Shown in pieces: positions 1 to 8,239 of a stretch of DNA of 64,000 nucleotides. This stretch comes from Aurantiochytrium sp. KH105 (taxonomy: Eukaryota; Sar; Bigyra; Thraustochytrida; Thraustochytriidae). The notes under the pieces are model-generated. The model saw nothing but the letters and a program-made list of their open reading frames with translations, did not search any database and was not told the origin of the DNA. The stretch spans positions 62,001-126,000 of the forward strand of contig BGKB01000097.1 in assembly GCA_003116975.1 (NCBI GenBank). Direction: 5' to 3'. A program made the translations under genes and the position numbers. Every line of letters starts with the position of its first letter. Position 1 is the first letter of the stretch.

Positions 1-781
1 CGAGACAAGATCCCACCTTTCTGTAGCACAGCCGATAGTCGTTGCTTTGAACAATATCGTCGATGGCCTTGGTATAGATGCGACAGGTTCCAGCAGGGAA
101 TGCCATGTCGTACTCGATAAGTCTCGTGTTGGTAATTTCGAGTTCGAAACCAGTGCACGATTCCTGACTGTTGCACTCTTGTTCGCATTCTTCCACCAGG
201 CACTCTTTGCCGTACGCACAGCTCACTGCCTTTGCCGGCCGAACATTGACGCTTTTCTTCTTGTTCTCTTTCCATTTGCCACACTTGCCCTCGCCCAGTT
301 CAAGGAAATTGTACTTGCAACCGCTAGGAGGTTTGGAGCCAACATCTTTGCACGATGCAAGGACGCAGGTACTCGCAGCGGAGGAAGCTGCCTTGCTCGC
401 GGTCACCTGCCCAGTAAAGAGAAAGCACATTTGGGTCTCCTCGTCGTACGAGATGGCGGAGCAGTCGCTCCCGCCATGGTTCTTTCGAACGGTGCAAAGG
501 AGACGACAAGCGTTCTCGGACTTGAGCTTTTTCGATGTAGGCTCTTCGTCTCCTGAAGGTAGACAGGGACCTTGACCAAGCTCTTCGAATACAGTATTGC
601 ACTTGAGCTTGCCCGCGAGCTGCTCCACAGCCGCGTGGCTAAGCACAGTGTCCGAAGCGGCGAGCTCCTCGACTATTTCTGTTCGCAGGCTCGTTGCACT
701 TCCCCCGTTGATGGAGGCTGCAAGCGCGATCAGCGCGAGTAGCGCTGCCGCCATCAGGCGGGCGCTTCGTTGCAGCAGCAT
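1..781 (-). CDS. Secreted cysteine-rich PAN/apple-like protein (3' end outside the window)
   Basis: The frame is open from an ATG at 781 to the left edge, so the C-terminus is missing. The start MLLQRSARLMAAALLALIAL is a typical signal peptide: arginines followed by an Ala/Leu-rich core. A second in-frame ATG at 754 lies inside it. The mature part (about 235 residues seen) has many spaced cysteines, including the segment ECEQECNSQESCTGFE, which matches the ECEQKCKDDSACKGYE of the next gene. That pattern resembles the core of PAN/apple adhesion modules. Probably secreted or cell-surface, perhaps binding sugar or protein. The two neighbours look like tandem paralogues. The family assignment rests on cysteine spacing alone. 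Confidence 0.65.
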   Translation of the reverse strand, partial: MLLQRSARLMAAALLALIALAASINGGSATSLRTEIVEELAASDTVLSHAAVEQLAGKLKCNTVFEELGQGPCLPSGDEEPTSKKLKSENACRLLCTVRKNHGGSDCSAISYDEETQMCFLFTGQVTASKAASSAASTCVLASCKDVGSKPPSGCKYNFLELGEGKCGKWKENKKKSVNVRPAKAVSCAYGKECLVEECEQECNSQESCTGFELEITNTRLIEYDMAFPAGTCRIYTKAIDDIVQSNDYRLCYRKVGSCL

Positions 782-1330
782 ATCGCAGGGCAACGCGTCC
801 GCTTTCTGTTTGCGCTCCTGCGCTTCTGCGCTCCCGCTGCCTCGGGTTTGCGCGGCGCGCGCTAGGTTTTGTTTTTGCGGGCTGCTCGGCTCTGCTTTGT
901 TATACTCGGTCAAAAATGAAAGAGAACACGCGATTTGTGGGAGTCCGCTCGCACCCGACATTACTTGGCGTGCTTTCCGAAACTCGACAATCAGGAACGG
1001 CTTGTGGTGGCGATTAGGCCTATATACACCTGGCTACTGGCTAGCCGAACAAGGCAAGCAATCTGGATTGATGCCGGATCTTGGATTTAATCACACCAAG
1101 AAAAGAGACACCAGGGGTCAAAACAAGGTCCAACACTTTTAATTTTTTTTCGTTCGCCAAACGTGCACCAAGACAGGATCGCGATAGATCCTACTACGAT
1201 AGAAGACTCGTAAATGATTTACTTTTTTTCTCCCTTTCAGATTCTTATTTCGAACCGATCTGCTCAAAGAGAAGACAAAGGGGCAGGATTGATTGGTGAG
1301 TATCACCGATTGGCAGCGACACGAGGCCTC
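782..1330. other. Spacer between the two PAN-like genes
   Basis: About 550 bp holding the 5' flank of the first gene and the 3' flank of the second, both on the minus strand. A TATATA-like run (read GTGTATATAGG on the minus strand, about 1020-1032) lies some 240 bp upstream of the ATG at 781. It may be a core promoter element, but that is weak. No other gene is seen. Confidence 0.5.
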
Positions 1331-2095
1331 TCACCAATACACGCCCATGTAGTCGTCAAAGTCGAAGTGGCATTTTTTCTTGTTCTTTTTCATCTTGCAG
1401 ACGATGTGAGCCCTCGACTCTTTGATGGCAGTCATCTCTTCGGTAAAGAGGTTGCAAACGCCATAAGTAGTGCCATCCTCAGACTTTTCCGTCCTCTTGT
1501 GCTGATAGCCATAGCACCAGTCATTCTCGCTGCATTCGTTCTTGCAGGCGTCTTGAGTGCACGGATGCTCCTTCTTGCAGAACTTTTTGATTGCTTCAGG
1601 CTTCTCGACGAGCTCGCCATCCTTGTCAGTAACGCGGCACCAGCCTCGGCCCAGGTTAGTGTACTTGCATGTCGCCTCGTAGGCACCACCGCAATCCCGC
1701 TCCACCGAGTAGCACTCGACGCCTTCCTTTGGCTTGTAGGCTTCGACTTCAAGATAGTGGATTTCGCACGTATTGCGCCAGGAACGGCTGTCGTACTCGT
1801 ATCCTTTGCACGCTGAGTCGTCCTTGCATTTTTGCTCGCATTCCTCACGCGACATTACGTTCTTATACAGCTTGAAGTCTCCCGTGCCGGTAAAGCCTTC
1901 GCCTCCGTAGGTTTCTCCTTCGCGGCAGAAGCCTTCGCCGACCAGGTCAATATACGGGTCGTCGCAATACCATCCCTCCACCGTGGCCGCCAGCTTGTTG
2001 GCGACCTCCGCGCGCAGGCCAACCGCCTCAGCGCGCGCGACCAGCGCCACCGCCGCCGCCGTCGCCATCACCACGCTCTTCAAGTTCATCAGCAT
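1331..2095 (-). CDS. Secreted cysteine-rich PAN/apple-like protein
   Basis: About 254 residues from the ATG at 2095. The frame extends further upstream, but MLMNLKSVVMATAAAVALVA is a proper signal peptide, so I start there; an ATG at 2089 would serve equally. The mature protein contains several cysteine clusters. One is REECEQKCKDDSACKGYEYD, followed by a CEIHYLE stretch typical of PAN/apple folds (C-x3-C ... C.GY ... C.I/L). A second, degenerate repeat runs through CTQDACKNECSENDWCYGYQ, so there may be two modules. The tail is lysine-rich then acidic (KKNKKKCHFDFDDYMG). It shares its motif with the gene just downstream on the same strand, which suggests tandem duplication. Ligand unknown. 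Confidence 0.7.
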   Translation of the reverse strand: MLMNLKSVVMATAAAVALVARAEAVGLRAEVANKLAATVEGWYCDDPYIDLVGEGFCREGETYGGEGFTGTGDFKLYKNVMSREECEQKCKDDSACKGYEYDSRSWRNTCEIHYLEVEAYKPKEGVECYSVERDCGGAYEATCKYTNLGRGWCRVTDKDGELVEKPEAIKKFCKKEHPCTQDACKNECSENDWCYGYQHKRTEKSEDGTTYGVCNLFTEEMTAIKESRAHIVCKMKKNKKKCHFDFDDYMGVYW

Positions 2096-3017
2096 GCTCA
2101 ACGTCGCGGAGCGTGGGCAAGTAAAGTAAGTAAGGTCTCTCGTTCGAGGTCTGGAAGCGGCCCTAGGATCTTTTTGCACATGTCGCCTCGCGCCGTTGGA
2201 TTTTCTTCCTCCGACCAAAGATCGAGACCCTGTATAACAGTGGCCAATGAAAGCCACCCCAGCCAGTGGTACAGGCAGCCAGGGTCTCACGTGGTTGCTG
2301 CACCCGCGATCGTTGGCAACGGCGGTCGGTTGGTTGATCTGTCACGCCTGACAGTGTGTGTGGCCCAGCCGGAGTAGATGCGTGGACGGTGAAAGGGCGA
2401 GTGTGCGCGCGTCCACTTGTTCCTTTTCTTCTTTCTTCGCGGCACCGGTGCGGGCCAACTCGATCCCTGTAATTTACCGTAGATATGCGCTAGGCCCTAG
2501 GGCCGGTCTGAGTTGGTGAAGAGAAAGAAAGGGGGGGGGGTTGCAGGGTGCGTCTTCGCGCGGCCGGTATTTTCCGCCTCGTTTGTGTTGTCCGTATAGC
2601 ATGGTTGTAAAAAGGGTGAGGAGAAGCTCGACGATGAGCCTAATAATAATAAGTTCGCAATCCGAACAGCCTTTACAAAATCAACCCTATACGTCACGAG
2701 GATTGATGATTGCAAAAGTCCAAGCATGGTGCGCCTCGCCCTTGCGCGTTGTGCGGTTGGCTCTCCCTAGCATCAACTTCTTCTTTTTCTACAAGAATGT
2801 CGAGGAGGCCGTGCGTTTGCCTCACTTGCACCTGCAAGTCATGTTTACAGGAAATTTGTGGACCACAGACTTGACAGAGGTTGACAAGTCGATTGGATAG
2901 TCTGACATCACTGTAAAGTTGACAAGCATCCGAAAGAGGAAAGAGGGGGGCAAGCGAGTAACAAGTAACAAGGGAAGAAGCAACAAAAGAAAAGCGTGTG
3001 CTGCTTTGTAAATAAAT
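2096..3017. other. Spacer without a gene
   Basis: About 920 bp containing the 5' flank of the PAN-like gene and the 3' flank of the nitronate monooxygenase gene. It holds a run of ten G at about 2531-2540 and AT-richer sequence between 2640 and 3000. The reading frames here are short and carry no recognisable motif. Confidence 0.5.
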
Positions 3018-4007
3018 CTACAGCTTGGACGAAACAACCTTGGAGGAAGCGCGCTTGACGGCCTGCTCGGCATCGGCAACCATACGCTTGAGGAGCTCCT
3101 TGCAGGTCGGGATATCGTGGATGAGCGCCATGCTCAGACCGCAGCTCCAGCAAGAGCTGGTGGTGTCACCAGTCTCCTGAAAGGACTTGCGGTAGTTCTC
3201 GCCAAGGACGTAGGGACGAATCGCGGGAAAGTCGCCAGGCTTTTCTGCCTCAATGCTGCGGACCTTCATTGCGGTCTCGTTCTTGTAGACGCGCTCGGTG
3301 TTGTTGAGCGTGCGGAAAATGTGCGTGGTGGAGCGCTCGTCGCCCTCGACGAGAGCCTTCTTGATGTTCTCGTGGATGGGTGCCTCCTTGGTGCACATAA
3401 AGAGGGTGCCGGCGTTGACGCCGTCGGCGCCCATGGCAAAGGCGGCAGCGAGCTGCATGCCGTTGGCGACGCCGCCCGAAACGACAAAAGGCACGGTGAG
3501 CTTCTCGGCGCCGAGGGGCGCAAGAACAAAGTTGCCTACGTCTTCCTCGCCGGGGTGGCCACCGCACTCGAAGCCATCGAGAGAGATGGCGTCGACGCCC
3601 TTCTTCTCGGCGCTCAGCGCGTGGCGCACAGAGACGCACTTGTGAATGACCTTGATGTTGTGCTCCTTGAACTGGCTGATGAACTCATCGGGAGCGCGTC
3701 CGGCCGTCTCGACGACCTTGACACCCTCGGTAATGATGACGTTCACGTAGTCGCCATAGTTGGGCGGCGCGAGCATGGGCAGGAGCGTCAGGTTCACGCC
3801 AAAGGGCTTCGAGGTCATCTTCTTGCACTTTTGGATCTCCTCGCGGAGCTTCTCTGGCGACGGCTGCGTGAGCGCCGTGATAATGCCGAGACCGCCGGCC
3901 TCGCTCACGGCCGCCGCCATCTCCGCGTACCCAACGTAGTGCATGCCGCCCTGGAGCACGGGGATCTCAATCCCAAAGAGCTCCGTAATCCGCGTCTTGA
4001 GCACCAT
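3018..4007 (-). CDS. Nitronate monooxygenase (2-nitropropane dioxygenase family)
   Basis: Complete 329-residue protein starting at an ATG. It is a TIM-barrel flavoenzyme of the NMO/FabK-like family. The N-terminus TELFGIEIPVLQGGMHYVG matches the family opening (P-hydrophobic-QGGM). GGLGIITAL, DGFECGGHPGEEDVG (about 144-158) and VVSGGVANGMQLAAAFAMGA (about 173-192) are the FMN-phosphate-binding segments. The family oxidises alkyl nitronates with O2 using FMN; some eukaryotic members have unknown natural substrates. No signal peptide or peroxisomal SKL terminus is present (it ends VSSKL, not a canonical PTS1). Length is normal for class I enzymes. Confidence 0.88.
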   Translation of the reverse strand: MVLKTRITELFGIEIPVLQGGMHYVGYAEMAAAVSEAGGLGIITALTQPSPEKLREEIQKCKKMTSKPFGVNLTLLPMLAPPNYGDYVNVIITEGVKVVETAGRAPDEFISQFKEHNIKVIHKCVSVRHALSAEKKGVDAISLDGFECGGHPGEEDVGNFVLAPLGAEKLTVPFVVSGGVANGMQLAAAFAMGADGVNAGTLFMCTKEAPIHENIKKALVEGDERSTTHIFRTLNNTERVYKNETAMKVRSIEAEKPGDFPAIRPYVLGENYRKSFQETGDTTSSCWSCGLSMALIHDIPTCKELLKRMVADAEQAVKRASSKVVSSKL

Positions 4008-4029
4008 CTTTGCGCCGCCGCTCCTGATC

Positions 4030-4099
4030 TCGCTCCTGCTCCTGCTGCTCCTGCTGCTGCTCCTGCTGCTGCTGCCGCTGCTGCTGCCGCTGCTGCTCT
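4030..4099. repeat. CTG/CTC microsatellite in the NMO leader
   Basis: Imperfect CTGCTG/CTCCTG trinucleotide run starting about 22 bp upstream of the NMO start codon, probably in the 5' untranslated region. Confidence 0.8.
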
Positions 4100-5180
4100 C
4101 TCGGATCGGGTTTGCTCGCCCGCGCGCTGCCGCCAGATCACGATGCGCGTCTGCCGGAGCGCAGCGGCGGACTGCGCCCGGCGCTGGTCGGACCGTGCGG
4201 GTGCGCTCGTCCCTATCCTCTCCTGCTCTTGTTATTATATCTATACTATTATGGCACGACGAGCAGGCGCGGGATCGGCCAAGCCAGAGCTTGGGCTAGC
4301 CTAAAACTCTGCTCCGGAAACCTGGCCCTGGCCCCGCACGCCACGGCACGACACGGACCGCGCGTCTTCCGACCGCTGCGCGCGAAGCTTGGGACTCAGA
4401 GCCGCAGCCGCAGAGCGAGCGAAGGAGCTTGGGCTTGTGGCCGCGTCGCGCTCATGGAGCAGTTTGGATATGGGATGACGGGTCACGTGCCAGGCCTTCC
4501 TGGCCAGGCCAAGCCAGGCCGTGCAAGGCCGAGGGATCCATCTGGCCTCGAGAGCGCTGCCGTCGCGGACGTCGAGGAGCGCGGGGCTGCCAGGCCCGGG
4601 CGCGGCCGCAGCGCGAAGGCGCGTGAGGGCGAGGGCTCCCTGGGCGTGGATGCGCGGAGCGTGGCAGAGCGTGCCGGAGGAGAGGGACGCGAGGCACTAA
4701 AAAGAGGATCGGAAGCAAATTGGGGGCTGTGCGAGCGAGCTGCGGCGAAAAGACAGGCAAGTCAAGCCAAGCCAAGCGTGCGGCCGAGGGTGGGAAGGTT
4801 TATGGAGCGAGGGTAGATGGCAGGTCTAGGGGCCTCTAGACCTGGCTTGAGGTCAACGGATCGAGTGTCGTGGATCTGCACGAATTGTGGGGAAAGTTGT
4901 TCGCAGCGGGATGCTTCGATGAACATGGACTGTCGTGCATGGAGCTGCTCAGCTGTGTCGAGACCTTTTTATGATTCGAAGTTATTCGAAACTAGGTGTA
5001 GGCCTAGACTTAGGCCTAGTGCTGACGGAACAATCGTGTGCGTTAGCCGTGAAATTCTCGGCTGTCGAGCATGCATGAGCTGAGCATTTTTTCCAACCAT
5101 GGAAAAATGCACTACTTGTCGCAGTTGCAGGAATCCGTATCCCTTGAAGATGACTGCCCAGACCTGGTTAAGGAGATCAA

Positions 5181-5538
5181 AAACAAAAAGCATGAGCTTG
5201 TCTCCCAGCGACTCTCCATCGTTTCGGGCCTGACACGGACTGTTCCCTTTTTCCACGGCTCTTGCTCTTCACTCAACAAAAAGGCGAACATAAATTGACG
5301 ATCATCACCATTGCTTGTCTTGTTCATCAGAAGACGATGAACGACGTCCGTCACGCTCACAAACAAAACGAAAAGCTTGAGCTTGTCTCCCAGCGACTCT
5401 CCATCGTTTCGGGCCTGACACGGACTGTTCCCTTTTTCCACGGCTCTTGCTCTTCACTCAACAAAAAGGCGAACATAAACTGACCATCATCATTACTTGC
5501 TTGTCTTGTTCATCAAAAGACGATGAACGACGTCCGTC
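5181..5538. repeat. Two-copy direct tandem repeat, 185-bp period
   Basis: Copy 1 is about 5181-5353 and copy 2 about 5366-5538. The shared core GAGCTTGTCTCCCAGCGACT begins at 5194 and again at 5379, and ACGATGAACGACGTCCGTC recurs near 5335 and 5520. The copies are almost identical over about 95 bp and differ mainly in the middle, so the duplication is recent. It lies 320-680 bp upstream of the lectin start. Confidence 0.9.
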
Positions 5539-5860
5539 GCCCACGTGCTCGAAGTGGCCAGGCAGACGTCCTCCTCGTTCGTTCGTTCGTTTCGTTCGGG
5601 GTTGTCAATGCGCCCCATCAACTTGAAGATTTGATGCGTGAATATCTTGCTATCTTGGACCCAGTGTTGATCGTGGTTACGACCAAGTTGGCAAACAAAC
5701 GGCGAAGACGAAGGAGAAGAAGAAAGAAGTGCCGCGTGCGCAGGGCCGAGCGCGTGCGAACGGCGGGCGGCGCGAGGGCTCGACCCGCGCCGAGCCGCGT
5801 GCGCGGAAGCGGCTTCGCTGAGGCCAGAAGAACTCCGGAGAGAGCTCAGGAGCAACGGAG

Positions 5861-7549
5861 ATGAAGAAGACGATGGCCGAGGCGACAACACCCTCCAGGA
5901 GGGCCAGCGCCGTTGGCGTCTTGGTCGCCGTGGCGCTAGTCGCTAGCGGTACGCCGGCAGCCGCCTTGGAGATGGAGCTCGGAAGAGATGCGTGGGCGTC
6001 AAGGGACCTGATGCCAAAGTACAGCCTAGGCCCAGCACCCTTTCCCAAAGACATGCACATGGACTGGGAGCTCTTTGGGAGCTGCTTCTCCAAGGACGAT
6101 GCCATCCATGTCACGGACGACAAACCGGGTCAGAAGGGAGCGACCTGGGCGCGCCGCCCCCTCAATACCAAAGACGACTGGCAAGTCGATCTCACGTTCC
6201 GTGTGGGCGGCCAGGAAGGTGACTTTTTTGGCGATGGTTTCGGCTTTTGGCTAGCCGAAGAGAGAGGCGTCGGCGGCGATGCGCTCGGCGGACCTGATCG
6301 CTGGCGTGGTCTCGGCGTCTTCTTTGACACTTACAAAAACAAAGAGTTCCGCGGCAAGCGCCATCCTTACGTGTACGCCATCGCCAACGACCACAACGTC
6401 AACTATGGCAAGATCAAGCCGCGCGACATCAACAACGGCTGCCACATTCCCTTTCGGGAAAAGGATAGCAAGGAGATGGCCACTACAGTGGCTCGCATCA
6501 CCTACCGCAAGAACGAGCTCACCGTGATCATGCAGCCCAAGGGCGCCGTGGACTGGATTCAGTGCGTCTCCATGCCCGATCTCAAAATTCCAGGTGAAAA
6601 ACTGTACTTTGGTGTCAGTGCCATGACTGGCCAGCTTGTGGATAAGCACCACATGGTGGAGATCAAGGCGTACACTAACATCGAAATGGATCCCTACGAG
6701 TACGCTGCGCCCAACGATCCGCTCGAGATGCCTGGCATGTGGGAGGCCATGATGGCCTCTGGCGATGTGGCTAGGGAGTTTGAGACCTGGGAAAAGAAGA
6801 TTATCGAAGAGACCGAATTTGACCCCGAGCGCTATGACGACAAGGACACTTACGACGACTACTACGGTGGTTATGGCTACCTTCACCGCTACGCGAACGA
6901 TCGAAAGGGCAAAGACGACGAGTACGAAGACTATGACCCAGCGCTCTTCAAAGACGAAGACTACGACGACGATGACGACGATGATGACGACGATGATGAT
7001 GATGATGACGACGATGACGAGGAAGACCCTTCAAAAAGGGCCCCGCATGATCGTAGATTTTCGAAAATGACCCAGGCCGAGCGCGTAGCAAAGGTCCGCG
7101 AGGCGTACGAGCGCCGCAAGGCAGAACGCGCTGGCAAGAGCAGCGGCGACAAAGACAAGAAATCTCGCAAGTTGTCGCGTGCCGAACTTGCGTCCATTAG
7201 TGAGATTCTCGAAAGCACGAAGATTGGCAGGGACATCAAGGACCTCCAGGAAAAGCAGCGCGAAAAAATGAAGTCGATTCGCAACCATCTCGAGGCCGAG
7301 ATCTCCGAGACGGTTGATCAGCTGACCAACATGGTCCGCGACATCCGTGTCAAGGAGCACCACATGAATCAGCGCATTGTTCGTCTTGCCGAGCGGCTCA
7401 AGGTCGCCATCGAACCCCTCGAAGAGGCTGAGGAGACCGCCAGTGGTTCCTGGCTTTGGCCCTTTCTCTTTATGCTTGCCTTTATGGGAGTTTTTGCTTC
7501 GGTTGGATACCAAAAGTACCGTTCCTTCATGAAGACGCATCTCCTTTGA
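5861..7549 (+). CDS. L-type lectin transmembrane cargo receptor (ERGIC-53/VIP36-like)
   Basis: 562 residues. An Ala/Val-rich signal peptide spans about 15-36. Residues about 40-280 form an L-type (legume-like) lectin domain: GDFFGDGFGFWLAEE and LGVFFDTYKN are its conserved strands and metal/sugar loop, and VARITYRKNELTVIM is the late beta-strand. An acidic stretch including about 18 consecutive Asp follows (about 367-386), then a basic segment and a helical, probably coiled-coil region (about 440-525). One C-terminal membrane helix (WLWPFLFMLAFMGVFASVGY) leaves a short basic tail. This is the architecture of ER-Golgi cargo receptors for glycoproteins. The cytosolic tail ends in HLL and lacks a clear KKxx or FF signal. 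The poly-Asp run is unusual for the family. Confidence 0.85.
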   Translation: MKKTMAEATTPSRRASAVGVLVAVALVASGTPAAALEMELGRDAWASRDLMPKYSLGPAPFPKDMHMDWELFGSCFSKDDAIHVTDDKPGQKGATWARRPLNTKDDWQVDLTFRVGGQEGDFFGDGFGFWLAEERGVGGDALGGPDRWRGLGVFFDTYKNKEFRGKRHPYVYAIANDHNVNYGKIKPRDINNGCHIPFREKDSKEMATTVARITYRKNELTVIMQPKGAVDWIQCVSMPDLKIPGEKLYFGVSAMTGQLVDKHHMVEIKAYTNIEMDPYEYAAPNDPLEMPGMWEAMMASGDVAREFETWEKKIIEETEFDPERYDDKDTYDDYYGGYGYLHRYANDRKGKDDEYEDYDPALFKDEDYDDDDDDDDDDDDDDDDDDEEDPSKRAPHDRRFSKMTQAERVAKVREAYERRKAERAGKSSGDKDKKSRKLSRAELASISEILESTKIGRDIKDLQEKQREKMKSIRNHLEAEISETVDQLTNMVRDIRVKEHHMNQRIVRLAERLKVAIEPLEEAEETASGSWLWPFLFMLAFMGVFASVGYQKYRSFMKTHLL

Positions 7550-7849
7550 TTTTACCAAAACCAGACCATCAAGTAGTAGAGACAACCATAGATTCTAAAA
7601 AGACTAAGCTCGTGAGCACCCTTTATCACTCATTCTTCCCTTTGTCTCTTCAATCACGCGCTCAGCGTATTATCTCGGTCTGCAGAATATGCATGTGAAC
7701 TTTGGCCTCCATACGTTCTCGTTGACCTTTATCGACTTGGGAGCTAGCTACTGTTGGCAAGCAGGCACGCCGACAATGATTTTCCAAATGGTAGCAAATA
7801 AGACTTGCTTTGCAGGAAAATAACACTTTCTTCTTCCTTCTTCTTATTC
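7550..7849. other. Convergent 3' flanks of the lectin and LIM genes
   Basis: About 300 bp shared by two converging genes, probably their 3' untranslated regions and polyadenylation sites. No gene seen. Confidence 0.5.
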
Positions 7850-8201
7850 CTAGATCGAAAGCCACATGATCACGATCAAAAGAACGATCATGAACAAGAT
7901 CGCTTGAAACGTGCTCGGCTCGTCGGACTTCTTCTTCTTCTTGCGCTTCGGCTTCTTTCCTGTGGGCGTGTATCGGCAATGCATGTGAGCATGATAAAAT
8001 CGTCAGTCTCTCTGGTTTGTTCGTGTGCACAGTGCTGTTCATGACTGCAAGGGTTCTACTGTCTCACATTGCACGTGTTATCGCCGCCGCCGCCGTTGTG
8101 AATGCTGTGGCGATTGCTGCAAAAGGTTTCGGGGAGATTCAATATCTTGCTGCCATTGCTCTTGCTGGCGAGACTGGTGTCGTCGACTTCGTTGTTGTTG
8201 A

Positions 8202-8239
<38 letters not shown>

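Larger units (their letters stand above)
4008..5860. other. Divergent intergenic region between the NMO and lectin genes
   Basis: About 1.85 kb serving as 5' flank for both neighbours. It begins with a CTG/CTC-rich tract in the NMO leader. An AT-rich stretch at about 4230-4252 is the most TATA-like sequence here, followed by a GC-rich part with AGGCCT palindromes near 4996-5016. A 185-bp tandem duplication (listed separately) follows. The open frames show no recognisable domain. Confidence 0.5.
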
